A stretch of DNA of 35,856 nucleotides from a virus. This document shows positions 1 to 6,898 of this stretch, piece after piece (position 1 is the first letter of the stretch; every line of letters begins with the position of its first letter). A program made the translations under genes and the position numbers. The stretch lies in the IMG/VR virus record IMGVR_UViG_3300006919_000173, positions 1-35,856 of that record. One strand, given 5' to 3'. The notes below the pieces were generated by a model that was not told the origin of the DNA, did not search any database, and saw nothing but the letters and a program-made list of their open reading frames with translations.

Positions 1-330
1 GATGAAGCGGTTAAGCCCTTGCGTGGGGAGTGCTTCGAAGAACTCGTGTAGGATATCCCACTCAAGATCAATATTTGACCCAATACTGAGAGTTTCTACT
101 GGCTCATCACCAATCGCAAAACCTATCGTGCAGATATGGCCGTGCGCGGGATTAAAGCTGGTCTTGGCAACAATCTCGTCAGCAGCCGCATCGCCGTTGT
201 CTGCGATCCATTGTGCAATGCTGTCGGGCTTCTTGTATTGTGCCGGTGCGGTGATGGTGTTGCGGACCTCTGCGCGGTATTCAGCCGATTGGCTTGGCAA
301 AGATTCTATGTCGAGAAAAATTACGTTCAT
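1..330 (-). CDS. DnaQ-like 3'-5' exonuclease, partial (3' end beyond window)
   Basis: The first 110 residues are present and the reading frame runs off the left edge without a stop. The N-terminus MNVIFLDIES has the hydrophobic strand plus DxE of the ExoI motif of DEDD (DnaQ/RNase H-fold) exonucleases. A second hydrophobic strand (HICTIGFAIGDEP, about residues 67-79) fits the next strand of the same fold. This resembles the stand-alone PolB-type exonucleases common in alphaproteobacterial phages. The other catalytic acidic residues (ExoII, ExoIII) would lie outside the window, so activity cannot be judged. The ATG at 328-330 overlaps the TGA of the upstream 70-aa gene (ATGA), which supports the start and translational coupling. 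Likely role is phage DNA replication or recombination (inference). Confidence 0.8.
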   Translation of the reverse strand, partial: MNVIFLDIESLPSQSAEYRAEVRNTITAPAQYKKPDSIAQWIADNGDAAADEIVAKTSFNPAHGHICTIGFAIGDEPVETLSIGSNIDLEWDILHEFFEALPTQGLNRFI

Positions 331-539
331 GCCCAAATCTCCCGGGTCTGTTTAACGAATGCCTGAAGGTGGCCCACATCCTCGCCTCGAAGGGCACGGC
401 GGCCATTTTCCATGTCGAGCAGGGAAAGGGCAGCAGACAGGGCTTCTTCAAGCTTGTGGCTATATTCACGCTCGCTCTGGTAAGCGGCGTATGCGTTGAA
501 GGCTGGCCGATCGTATCCAGGGCCTATGTCTATGGTCAT
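327..539 (-). CDS. small hypothetical protein, 70 aa
   Basis: It begins MTIDIGPGYDRP and has a predicted helical, coiled-coil-like centre (residues about 20-45, SEREYSHKLEEALSAALSLL). I do not recognise a family. The start is chosen because the ATG at 537-539 overlaps the methyltransferase stop (ATGA), and the gene ends in an ATGA overlap with the exonuclease start. A longer reading frame continues upstream inside the methyltransferase but lacks any such junction. Position between a DNA methyltransferase and an exonuclease suggests a DNA-metabolism accessory role, which is only contextual. Confidence 0.7.
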   Translation of the reverse strand: MTIDIGPGYDRPAFNAYAAYQSEREYSHKLEEALSAALSLLDMENGRRALRGEDVGHLQAFVKQTREIWA

Positions 540-1873
540 GTGGGTTCCTTTTGGTTTACTTGTTCGATGCGCCGGCCAATCCAGTTCATCACCGGAACAG
601 CCATCGAGTTTCCTAGCGCTTTGTACCGCGGCCCGTCTGGGCATTGGTCTGCATCTTTCCCGCGCCACGGTATTTGCGTGTAGCCGTCAGGAAAGCCTTG
701 CAGGCGTTCGCATTCCATGGGGGTAAGGCGGCGGACTGCGGAACTGGCGACATAGGAGCGGGACGAACCGCCAGACGCAGCGCGGATATTCGCGGTGTCG
801 TGGGGGCCTTCGAACTGCGCACCACCGTCACGCCCCCGCATATCGAACGCGACTGCATCAGGCTGACCACCACCGCACCTACTCGGCACCTGAAGTGTTG
901 GGCAAAGTTCCTCTGCCCATTTCGGTTCTTGCTGCGTGGCTAGTCCGAACGCTACCGCCTGCACCGTCGCCCGGGCTTCAAGCGTGTAGGCCATGCCATC
1001 GGTGCGGAAGCCTTTGCCGTCCGGACCGGCAGCTTCGTTTTCCGAAGTGGCGCGCTCTTGGATGGCCACCGGTACAAGCGGCGTCCCTCTCCCCGTGCCG
1101 TCTTCGCTTGCGTCGAAACCTTCAGCCCGAAGCGAATGAGCAAGAATCGGCGCTTCATGATTGCAGGAAAGTGTGGGCGCCTTGCCTGTGGTTATTTCCG
1201 CACCGCCTTGGCCGTGCGCCATTACTGTCAATCCGCCATCGCAGTCGAAGTCGGTTCCGAGGCCACCGCCTGCAGAGCCGCGGCTAGGGACGGTGGGAGC
1301 GACTTGCCCCTTTTCTCTGCGCGGCGCAGGATGCCCCGACAGGCTGTGGCGCTCAAAAAGAACCGCTGCGGCACGTCGCCAGTCTCCAAGACATCCGACA
1401 ACGAACACGCGGCGGCGCCGCTGTGGAATTCCAAAGTACTGAGCGTCAAGCACTCGGTAGGCGATGCCATACCCGAGTTCGACCATGCCCCCGAGAATGG
1501 AACCAAAGTCCCTTCCTCCGTTGCTTGACAGGACGCCGGGGACGTTCTCCCAAACCAACCACTGGGGCCGTGTTCGTTGAGCAAGTCTAAGATATTCGAG
1601 GGCCAGGTTCCCACGGTCGTCTGCCAAGCCGCCTCTGAGTCCTGCGATGCTGAATGATTGACATGGAGTTCCTCCGACAAGAAGGTCAATTGGCCCATAT
1701 TCATATGCTCCGATTGTGGTAAAGTCGCCATGACACGGTGTGTCGGCGTAGTGGTGCGCCAGAACAGCGCGGGGGAATTTCTCGATCTCCGAGAAGAATG
1801 CAGGCGTCCAGCCGATCGGATGCCACGCTACTGTAGCAGCCTCGATACCCGAACACACCGAACCGTATCTCAC
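536..1873 (-). CDS. DNA (cytosine-5-)-methyltransferase, orphan phage type
   Basis: The 445-residue product transfers a methyl group from AdoMet to cytosine C5 in DNA. Visible conserved motifs are motif I near the N-terminus (RYGSVCSGIEAATVAW), motif IV with the catalytic Cys near residue 71 (GGTPCQSFS), motif VI ENV near 109-111, motif VIII QRRRR near 151-155, motif IX RRLTPMECERLQGFP and motif X GNSMAVPV at the C-terminus. Between VIII and IX is a long target-recognition region of about 230 residues, rich in Gly and with recurring xTL...VAF-type segments. I take the GTG at 1871-1873 as the start because it overlaps the TGA of the upstream 44-aa gene (GTGA), has a GGGGAGA Shine-Dalgarno just upstream, and places the protein exactly at motif I. 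An in-frame ATG at 1942 would add 23 unlikely residues. No restriction endonuclease lies beside it, so protection of phage DNA from host restriction is the likely role. Confidence 0.95.
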   Translation of the reverse strand: MRYGSVCSGIEAATVAWHPIGWTPAFFSEIEKFPRAVLAHHYADTPCHGDFTTIGAYEYGPIDLLVGGTPCQSFSIAGLRGGLADDRGNLALEYLRLAQRTRPQWLVWENVPGVLSSNGGRDFGSILGGMVELGYGIAYRVLDAQYFGIPQRRRRVFVVGCLGDWRRAAAVLFERHSLSGHPAPRREKGQVAPTVPSRGSAGGGLGTDFDCDGGLTVMAHGQGGAEITTGKAPTLSCNHEAPILAHSLRAEGFDASEDGTGRGTPLVPVAIQERATSENEAAGPDGKGFRTDGMAYTLEARATVQAVAFGLATQQEPKWAEELCPTLQVPSRCGGGQPDAVAFDMRGRDGGAQFEGPHDTANIRAASGGSSRSYVASSAVRRLTPMECERLQGFPDGYTQIPWRGKDADQCPDGPRYKALGNSMAVPVMNWIGRRIEQVNQKEPT

Positions 1874-2004
1874 CCCACCATCTCCCCAACAACGCCCGCA
1901 ATCGCTTGCGTGAGGAACCAGAGAAACCCGCCGAACGTGCATCCCGCGATAAACGCGAACAGCGCTATCGAGAAAGGGTGGGGGCTGTAGTCTTTGTGTG
2001 TCAT
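1870..2004 (-). CDS. 44-aa small membrane protein
   Basis: A short frame, MTHKDYSPHPFSIALF then a strongly hydrophobic Gly-rich stretch (about residues 12-40), predicts one or two membrane-spanning helices. It is anchored at both ends by 4-nt overlaps: its ATG (2002-2004) overlaps the TGA of the upstream gene, and its TGA (1870-1872) overlaps the GTG of the methyltransferase. A glycine-zipper-like pattern (GCTFGG) is visible. I recognise no family. It could be a leader that couples translation of the methyltransferase, or a real membrane peptide. Confidence 0.6.
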   Translation of the reverse strand: MTHKDYSPHPFSIALFAFIAGCTFGGFLWFLTQAIAGVVGEMVG

Positions 2005-2285
2005 TGGGTTATCCTTTGGTTCTGCATGTGGAAGATAACTTCGCGGTCGAACTCGTCGGCTTTCTCAGGTGTTACTTTGCGGTAGTTTTTCTCAGTGTCT
2101 GCGTTCAGAAAACAGTTCGGGAATACGATATTGACCAGACCTAGCCCCAACCCTTCATTCTTCGTAGGCACAATGCGTTCGACTTCATAAATTCTGCCGA
2201 CCTCGCAAGGATGCGGATCCTGACGCCAACGTCCAAGGCGAGTCCGGACACACAAAGCCAGATCGCCTTCCTTCCAATCACTCAT
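2001..2285 (-). CDS. hypothetical phage protein, 94 aa
   Basis: The product starts MSDWKEGDLALCVRTRLGRW and contains EVGRIYEVERI, a beta-rich pattern like small SH3-type phage proteins that begin with W-x-x-G-D. That similarity is by eye only. The ATG at 2283-2285 overlaps the TGA of the HTH gene, and its own TGA overlaps the ATG of the 44-aa membrane gene, so it belongs to the leftward operon driven from the divergent control region. No function can be assigned. Confidence 0.75.
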   Translation of the reverse strand: MSDWKEGDLALCVRTRLGRWRQDPHPCEVGRIYEVERIVPTKNEGLGLGLVNIVFPNCFLNADTEKNYRKVTPEKADEFDREVIFHMQNQRITQ

Positions 2286-2476
2286 TGTCCTGCCTCCATA
2301 CGCTCTAATGCAATCTCCATCCTTCGGAGCGTGCCAGCCGTCATGCTGTCTGGGTTGTTATTCCATCGCGACACTGTTGAGTGCGCGACACCTGCTTCAT
2401 TGCACACCTGGCCCATAGTTTTGCGAAGCGCAAAGACCCGTGAGTGAAGCTTATCGAGTTCGGCTTTCTTGTCCAT
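2282..2476 (-). CDS. small HTH transcriptional regulator, 64 aa
   Basis: Residues about 20-38 (TMGQVCNEAGVAHSTVSRWN) match a helix-turn-helix of the Cro/XRE class, with the recognition helix around AHSTVSRW. The whole protein is one small DNA-binding domain, as for Cro or short phage repressors. I start it at the ATG at 2474-2476 (MDKKAELDKL), because the upstream in-frame extension would run through the promoter and includes the -10 box. A TATAGT -10 hexamer lies only 7 nt before that ATG, so the transcript is probably leaderless, as for the lambda cI transcript from PRM. It sits at the head of the leftward operon facing the rightward operon, the classic place for a phage switch regulator. 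Confidence 0.85.
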   Translation of the reverse strand: MDKKAELDKLHSRVFALRKTMGQVCNEAGVAHSTVSRWNNNPDSMTAGTLRRMEIALERMEAGQ

Positions 2477-2483
2477 GCCGAAT

Positions 2484-2512
2484 ACTATATATGCTAATTT
2501 CACGCACGTCCA
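2484..2512 (-). promoter_or_regulatory. leftward promoter of the HTH operon
   Basis: On the minus strand a TGGACG (2512-2507), a 17-nt spacer and TATAGT (2489-2484) form a sigma70-type promoter. The start ATG of the HTH gene lies 7 nt after the -10 box, so transcription should begin at or very near the start codon. No Shine-Dalgarno could then be present in the mRNA. Confidence 0.6.
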
Positions 2513-2536
2513 GCACTTATTTTGCAAAACTAATGC

Positions 2537-2565
2537 TTGACAGGCTAGATTGCCTCATCCATAAC
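2537..2565 (+). promoter_or_regulatory. rightward early promoter
   Basis: A perfect TTGACA (2537-2542), a 17-nt spacer and CATAAC (2560-2565, partial match to TATAAT) precede the plus-strand operon, whose first ATG is at 2615 after a good AAAGGAG Shine-Dalgarno. It is back to back with the leftward promoter, with about 25 bp between the two -35 boxes, leaving room for shared operator sites. Confidence 0.6.
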
Positions 2566-2614
2566 CCCATCACCAACACAGACCAATCCGACGATTGGCA
2601 AAGGAGTTAAGAGC

Positions 2615-2869
2615 ATGGCTACTTCCATAATGATCCACGAAGTTAGCGGAGTCCGCAGCACTTCTGTCGCCCACAATAATAGCAACGCCGTATCAATCAT
2701 GATCGACACCGCGCAGGGTTGCTTTGACATAACCCTTTTCGGCCTTGCCACAGAAGACGCTGACCATCTTTCAGCCGTTCTTTCGCCTTCGTCCGTTCGA
2801 AAGAGTGAAGATGAAATTCGCGCCGATGAACGCAAGCGCATTGCCGAACGCATCAGGATCGCAGCATGA
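2615..2869 (+). CDS. hypothetical early protein, 84 aa
   Basis: First gene of the rightward operon, with a strong AAAGGAG ribosome site ahead of the ATG. The N-terminal half is beta-rich (IMIHEVSGVRS..., AVSIMIDTAQGCFDITLFG); the C-terminal third is a charged helix (EDEIRADERKRIAERIRI). It ends ATGA, overlapping the next gene. I recognise no family. First position in the operon suggests early expression. Confidence 0.75.
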   Translation: MATSIMIHEVSGVRSTSVAHNNSNAVSIMIDTAQGCFDITLFGLATEDADHLSAVLSPSSVRKSEDEIRADERKRIAERIRIAA

Positions 2870-3267
2870 CCCCCTCCAAGATCGAACGCGCCGAGGGTGG
2901 GCATACGCCGGGGCCTTGGGGATTCGGATATGCCTCTAATTACGAGGGCTACTACGTCGCGCCTTTAGGTAAATTGCCAACCCTTGCTGCTGTGCAAGCC
3001 AAAGGCATAAACGCCTTCAATTACCCAAATGAGACTGAAGCCAATGCCCGCTTAATCGCAGCGTCACCGGAGTTGCTCGCCCACCTTGAGTTTGCCGTTA
3101 AGCTGCTGCGCCCGTTTGGCCACAGCGCACAGGTCCAAGCGATGGAGGCAGTAATCGCCAAAGCTAAAACCGGAGGTGGATCGCGCCCGCAGCCGGAACC
3201 GCAGGGATATGACGACCGGCCCGAATGGGAAATGCGCACAGGCTTTCGCGAGGAGGACTTCGCATGA
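2866..3267 (+). CDS. hypothetical phage protein with HTPGPW / NARLIAASPELL motifs, 133 aa
   Basis: The motif HTPGPWGF near residue 13 and the later NARLIAASPELLAHL are hallmarks of a widespread family of small phage proteins of unknown function. The C-terminus is a Pro/Gly-rich acidic tail. Both gene ends are 4-nt ATGA overlaps with the neighbours. Family recognition rests on the two motifs; no biochemical role is known to me. Confidence 0.85.
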   Translation: MTPSKIERAEGGHTPGPWGFGYASNYEGYYVAPLGKLPTLAAVQAKGINAFNYPNETEANARLIAASPELLAHLEFAVKLLRPFGHSAQVQAMEAVIAKAKTGGGSRPQPEPQGYDDRPEWEMRTGFREEDFA

Positions 3268-3626
3268 ACGCCCCCTCCAATCTCACCCGCGCCCTAACCT
3301 CCTACAACCAGCATACGCGCAACACATCGCAGATCTCCGCTGATCGCCTTATTGCCCGCGCCAACGCAGCCATCACGGTTCTGCGCCATGGTGCCGATAC
3401 AGGCCATTGTGACGCGGCCAAGGCTCGCAAGCTGGCCGATACGATCCAGCGCCAGCTTTGCGCACCGCACGACACGCACCTGATCTTCGGCAGCTATCCG
3501 CAGGGCAGCGATGTGTGGGCGACGTTGGCTACCTGGAAAGAGTGGATCGACATGTTCGCCCGCCAGACTTCGGACGGGCGCACGGACCCGCAAAAGCAAC
3601 ACTGGATGAAGGAGAGGGTGCTGTGA
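3264..3626 (+). CDS. hypothetical protein, 120 aa
   Basis: The start is set at the ATG overlapping the previous stop (ATGA at 3264-3267), giving MNAPSNLTRALTSYNQH. The protein is mostly helical with several His, Trp and Cys residues, and has no motif I can name. It ends in a GTGA overlap with the next gene after a GGAGAGG ribosome site. Confidence 0.75.
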   Translation: MNAPSNLTRALTSYNQHTRNTSQISADRLIARANAAITVLRHGADTGHCDAAKARKLADTIQRQLCAPHDTHLIFGSYPQGSDVWATLATWKEWIDMFARQTSDGRTDPQKQHWMKERVL

Positions 3627-4303
3627 TCGATATAGCGACTATGCGCCACATGCTTGACCGCGACCGGTATGTGGTGGCGATTGCACTCGGCCATATCAAA
3701 AGCGCCCTGAATGGCCACCGTTGGTTACTTGAAGGGCGCGGCCCCTACGATTGGGATGATGATCGTTATCGCGACGAATTCGCCGATTGGGTCCAGAACG
3801 TAGAAGCGGCGACGGGCCTACTGGCGAAGCTAGCGTGGGACAAGGACTACTGCGAAACCGACCCGGATAAAGTTGCGGCAGCAAGCGAAGCTGCGCGCGT
3901 ATACGCGATAGACCCACCTGTCGGCCACCGCACCATGCTTCCGTCAGATTTGGGATTGCCGTGCCCATCGTGTTCCGCCACAACGCAAGCATTGGATGGG
4001 AGAGGGATGATGGGTGGCGATTACAACCTGATGATGATCCGCGCAGACATTGCGACGGGCAAGGCCACAATTCGCTCGCTTGGCGCACTGTATATGGTCG
4101 CCATCGCCAACCGGCATGCACGCGGCTTCCTGCAAGACTTTAAGGACATAAACGACGCCATATCCGATTACCGATGCCCTGAGGGCACGAGAGCGGAAAA
4201 AGCCATGTCGCTGGAGCCCGTCAAGAAGGTCGCATGGGATCTTTACGATGGTGTTTGCGCGTTAGCCAACCCGCCTGAGCGTGGGGAGGGGGATAAGTCG
4301 TGA
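3623..4303 (+). CDS. hypothetical protein, 226 aa, ends in the PPERGEG repeat module
   Basis: It begins with GTG (3623-3625) overlapping the previous TGA, with GGAGAGG upstream. The protein is helical; a single CPSC pair (about residue 111) may bind metal but there is no second pair. The last 12 residues (ANPPERGEGDKS) are nearly identical to the end of the next gene, although the two proteins are otherwise unrelated. The reason is a duplicated 37-bp DNA element at 4269-4305. No function is recognised. Confidence 0.75.
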   Translation: MIDIATMRHMLDRDRYVVAIALGHIKSALNGHRWLLEGRGPYDWDDDRYRDEFADWVQNVEAATGLLAKLAWDKDYCETDPDKVAAASEAARVYAIDPPVGHRTMLPSDLGLPCPSCSATTQALDGRGMMGGDYNLMMIRADIATGKATIRSLGALYMVAIANRHARGFLQDFKDINDAISDYRCPEGTRAEKAMSLEPVKKVAWDLYDGVCALANPPERGEGDKS

Positions 4304-4305
4304 GC
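4269..4305 (+). repeat. gene-junction direct repeat, family A copy 1
   Basis: 37 bp that match 4802-4838 at 35 positions. The element holds the last codons of one gene (PPERGEG-), a very strong purine-rich Shine-Dalgarno (GGGGAGGGGGA), the TGA stop and the overlapping GTG start of the next gene. Confidence 0.85.
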
Positions 4306-4836
4306 GCAGTTATTTCAGAGTGCGGCACGTTCCGCCTTCGCCTTGATCGCGATGTTCGCCCCCTTTGTGGGGGGGCGGTAGCTGCGTTGGTTGGCGTGAA
4401 CCCATCCACTGCCGATGCAGTCGAGAATGACCAGACAATTCGCAAGGACTTAGGCTTTGGCGAGGTGCTGGGATGGTCACGCATCATCAAGGCTAACAAG
4501 TTCGCCTACCGAGCAAAAGACGTTCGTGAACTGCGCACTGCGGCGGATCCTGTAGGGCCGGAAAACGACGAGTATTTGCGCCAGATATTTGCCGAGGCGG
4601 ATATTCTCATACCGTGCTGGGGGCCTCTCTCGAAGTTGCCGAAGAGCCTTCGCAATCGGTGGCGGGAAGTCGCCGCCATGATGTTCGAAACAGGCAAGCC
4701 TGTAATGTGCTTCGGCACGGCCAAGGATGGCCAGCCCCGTCATACTCTCATGCTTCCCTACGCAACACCGTTGGTAACGTGGGACGCCCCCGATCGCACG
4801 GACCCGCCTGAGCGCGGGGAGGGGGAGAAGTCGTGA
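4300..4836 (+). CDS. DUF1643 family protein, 178 aa
   Basis: The segment LVGVNPSTADAVENDQTIRK near residues 30-49, followed by WSRIIKANKFAYRAKDVREL and later DILIPCWG, matches the DUF1643 pattern (a Rossmann-like domain of unknown activity found in phages and bacteria, with similarity to uracil-DNA glycosylase-type folds). The start is GTG in a GTGA overlap. The C-terminus carries the same PPERGEGEKS tail as the preceding gene, encoded by the 37-bp repeat. The fold suggests nucleotide or base handling, but no activity is proven. Confidence 0.85.
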   Translation: MSAVISECGTFRLRLDRDVRPLCGGAVAALVGVNPSTADAVENDQTIRKDLGFGEVLGWSRIIKANKFAYRAKDVRELRTAADPVGPENDEYLRQIFAEADILIPCWGPLSKLPKSLRNRWREVAAMMFETGKPVMCFGTAKDGQPRHTLMLPYATPLVTWDAPDRTDPPERGEGEKS

Positions 4837-4838
4837 GC
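4802..4838 (+). repeat. gene-junction direct repeat, family A copy 2
   Basis: Second copy of the 37-bp element at 4269-4305, with only two substitutions. It again spans the C-terminal codons, Shine-Dalgarno, TGA and overlapping GTG of the following gene. Confidence 0.85.
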
Positions 4839-5138
4839 AAGCATGACCTAGATGATCTGGACTACGACGGTCCCGCTTGCGCGAACTGCGGCGGCGAAGG
4901 GTTCACCTATGGCTGTTCGTGGGAATGGCAGTGCGACACCTATGACGAGGGGGAGGGGACGTGTCTCTGCACCCGCCGTTGTGAGTGGTGCAATCCTCTA
5001 ACCGCTGAAGAGATCGCTGAACGCAAGGCCCTACGGGACATTATGGCGACCGCGCTCGCGAAGGACAAAATCGCCGGAATGCGAGCGGCAGAAGATGCGC
5101 TTCGCCCCCGCCAACCCAAAGGAAGCAACCATGGATAA
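4833..5138 (+). CDS. cysteine-rich putative zinc-binding protein, 101 aa
   Basis: Starts with GTG in a GTGA overlap. The first 55 residues hold CANCGGEG, CSWEWQC, CLC and CEWC: about nine cysteines in a pattern like DnaJ-type or zinc-ribbon knuckles. The remainder is an amphipathic helix (TAEEIAERKALRDIMATALA). Metal binding is inferred from the CxxC pairs; the partner is unknown. The 3' end overlaps the next gene by 8 nt. Confidence 0.75.
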   Translation: MSKHDLDDLDYDGPACANCGGEGFTYGCSWEWQCDTYDEGEGTCLCTRRCEWCNPLTAEEIAERKALRDIMATALAKDKIAGMRAAEDALRPRQPKGSNHG

Positions 5139-5586
5139 AACCGTAGAACAGGAGAAACCCATAATGGATAGGACCAAGGACGTGCCGGAGGTTGTGGAGG
5201 CAAAGGCGGAGCCATGGGAGGCAGATGAATATCTGAAATCTCCGACTTACAAGCATCCTATACCGTTCTTCACTTCAGCCCTCAACGGACAAGAAATCGT
5301 CCCCGCCTTGGAATGTCGAATGTACGGCCTCTCAGCCAGCGAAACATTCGTAGCTGTTCATTGGTCGGTACTGAGGGAGGCTCGGGATGAAGTTGATACC
5401 CTCACGGCAGAGATAGCAGACCTACGTGCTCAACTGGATGAGGCGATGGAGGCGGGCAAGCGCCTGATTAAAGATTTCCGCTGGCGAGCCGATCAATGCC
5501 GGAGCAATCCCGACGCGTATTGCCCTAAAGCGGCCAGCGTATGGGATTTGGCGGCAGAAGCCTTGGAGGCTGAATATGCTAGTTGA
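5131..5586 (+). CDS. hypothetical coiled-coil protein, 151 aa
   Basis: I start it at the ATG at 5131 (AAAGGAAG ribosome site, 8-nt overlap with the previous gene). An in-frame ATG at 5095 has no good site. Residues about 80-115 (LREARDEVDTLTAEIADLRAQ) form a clear coiled coil. The C-terminal pattern (CRSNPDAYCPKAASVWDLAAEAL) is common in phage hypothetical proteins of this layout. The 3' end overlaps the DUF3307 gene by 11 nt. Confidence 0.75.
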   Translation: MDKTVEQEKPIMDRTKDVPEVVEAKAEPWEADEYLKSPTYKHPIPFFTSALNGQEIVPALECRMYGLSASETFVAVHWSVLREARDEVDTLTAEIADLRAQLDEAMEAGKRLIKDFRWRADQCRSNPDAYCPKAASVWDLAAEALEAEYAS

Positions 5587-5917
5587 AACCATACCTATGA
5601 TGGCAATCGCGCTTGTCGCAGGTCACGCCTTAGCGGACTACCCGCTGCAAGGTGATTTTCTTTCGAAAGCGAAGAACCGCACTACGCCAATACCCGGTGT
5701 TCCGTGGTGGCAAGCCCTTGGCGCACACGTTGCGATCCATGGCGCTTTTGTCGCCTTCATTACTGGCATCTGGTGGCTGTTCTTTGCTGAAGCGGCGATC
5801 CACTGGTTCACTGACGACGCAAAGTGTCGCGGCAAGATTACCTTCAATCAGGATCAGGCCATTCATCTTGCCTGCAAAGGGGCTTGGCTTGTCCTCGCTA
5901 TCACGGTGCCCGCATGA
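5576..5917 (+). CDS. DUF3307 membrane protein, 113 aa
   Basis: The N-terminal AGHALADYPLQGDFLSKAK matches the H-x3-D-x3-Q signature of DUF3307 proteins. Three hydrophobic helices are apparent: residues about 5-20, 48-70 and 100-113. This family is frequent in phages and mobile elements; its role is unknown. The gene overlaps the previous one and ends in ATGA with the next. Confidence 0.8.
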   Translation: MLVETIPMMAIALVAGHALADYPLQGDFLSKAKNRTTPIPGVPWWQALGAHVAIHGAFVAFITGIWWLFFAEAAIHWFTDDAKCRGKITFNQDQAIHLACKGAWLVLAITVPA

Positions 5918-6102
5918 GCCGCACAGCACAACTCAGCCGCCAGCAAGACCATGCCGCGCGTGATGTTCTCACCCGCGAATGGGAGGCGAACTACAGCCTG
6001 GATCGGCACATAGCCCACGCACGCGACAGGATGGGCGAGGCGAGGTGGGCGGATCTCAACGCCGAATGGGACGACGCACAATCAATGGCAGGGAGTGTTT
6101 GA
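5914..6102 (+). CDS. hypothetical protein, 62 aa
   Basis: Begins MSRTAQLSRQQDHAARD at the ATG that overlaps the DUF3307 stop (ATGA). It is a hydrophilic helical protein rich in Arg, His and Asp. The longer upstream reading in the same frame is inside DUF3307 and is not used. No family recognised. Confidence 0.65.
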   Translation: MSRTAQLSRQQDHAARDVLTREWEANYSLDRHIAHARDRMGEARWADLNAEWDDAQSMAGSV

Positions 6103-6103
6103 G

Positions 6104-6502
6104 ATGGATATCGACATCATGGAGTATGTCAATGAGGCCGAGATCAAGGACGCCATCCTTTCTGGGCTAAGTGGATATGCCAGAGAGAACGCTGAGCGGA
6201 TCATTACGAACGCAGGCTATTCTCTCGCCACCGACATCGCCAACGCCAAACTGGACGACGACGCAGGCCAGAAAATCTACGACAAGGCAGTGAGCCTTCT
6301 GGACGACCTATCCACGTTCACCATGTTCGATCTCGGCGGATACGGAAGGCCCCCAAGTGAAGCCCGTCAGATACTGAACAGCGCCGTCCGCAAGGAGGCA
6401 GATGCGCTTTCGGCGGCTATTCGCTCTGCCATCCACAACCTGACTAAGCGCGAAATCGTGGACATCGTAAAGTCTGGCGCGGTCAAGGTGGTGATCGAAT
6501 GA
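6104..6502 (+). CDS. hypothetical protein, 132 aa
   Basis: The start ATG at 6104 (MDIDIMEYVNEAEIKDA) has AGGGAG at proper spacing; a GTG three codons earlier is possible. The protein is helical, ending NLTKREIVDIVKSGAVKVVIE. It is followed by an ATGA overlap with a tiny gene. No motif recognised. Confidence 0.75.
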   Translation: MDIDIMEYVNEAEIKDAILSGLSGYARENAERIITNAGYSLATDIANAKLDDDAGQKIYDKAVSLLDDLSTFTMFDLGGYGRPPSEARQILNSAVRKEADALSAAIRSAIHNLTKREIVDIVKSGAVKVVIE

Positions 6503-6642
6503 CCCGCTCGCACACATACGAACGCAGCCACAGGTGCGCACCTCGCCAGAACTTTGGCGGCGGCTACCACTACAACGCGCGCATCCTGCCCATGGAGAGG
6601 CCCGGACTGTTTGCGCGGATATTCAAAGGATCGAGAGTATGA
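6499..6642 (+). CDS. 47-aa basic protein
   Basis: A short Arg-rich frame (MTRSHTYERSHRCAPRQ, then GGGYHYNARILPMERP) bounded on both sides by ATGA overlaps with its neighbours, which is the main support. The FGGGYHYN segment suggests a small basic protein that could bind nucleic acid; this is speculative. Confidence 0.55.
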   Translation: MTRSHTYERSHRCAPRQNFGGGYHYNARILPMERPGLFARIFKGSRV

Positions 6643-6854
6643 CCAAGGCCAACTCCGAGGCCGTGGAGGCGCTTAATCCAGAGTACCACTACATCGACGC
6701 ATTCCGGATAATTCGGGAGCAGTCGAAGGAAGACGCTAGCCACGCCGCCTTAGCCAAGGCTGTGAGTAAATTCGTTGCCGACGAGGTGGCAATCGCCCTC
6801 TCCCCCACCGCATTGCCGAGCAGCTTGGCCTTGGCACATCACGGCACGTTATAG
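6639..6854 (+). CDS. hypothetical protein, 71 aa as read; likely frameshifted
   Basis: Starts at the ATG of an ATGA overlap. The first 56 codons read as a helical protein (NPEYHYIDAFRIIREQSKED). After a run of five C (6802-6806) the zero frame becomes low in quality and stops at 6854. In the -1 frame the sequence continues as a plausible helix for 30 more residues and stops in an ATGA overlap with the next gene, as every neighbour does. The intact product would be 86 aa. Either a one-base loss in the C tract, programmed -1 slippage or a sequencing error explains it. Confidence 0.65.
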   Translation: MTKANSEAVEALNPEYHYIDAFRIIREQSKEDASHAALAKAVSKFVADEVAIALSPTALPSSLALAHHGTL

Positions 6855-6898
6855 ACATGCTCCTGGTATCTCTGAAGCATGGTAGGGAGAGGGTATGA
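6806..6898 (+). other. -1 frame continuation of the 6639 gene
   Basis: From the last C of the C5 run, the -1 frame encodes HRIAEQLGLGTSRHVIDMLL and about ten more residues to a TGA at 6896-6898, which overlaps the ATG at 6895 of the next gene. The IAEQLG...RHVIDMLL pattern looks like a helical pair and is more protein-like than the zero frame here. Confidence 0.55.
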
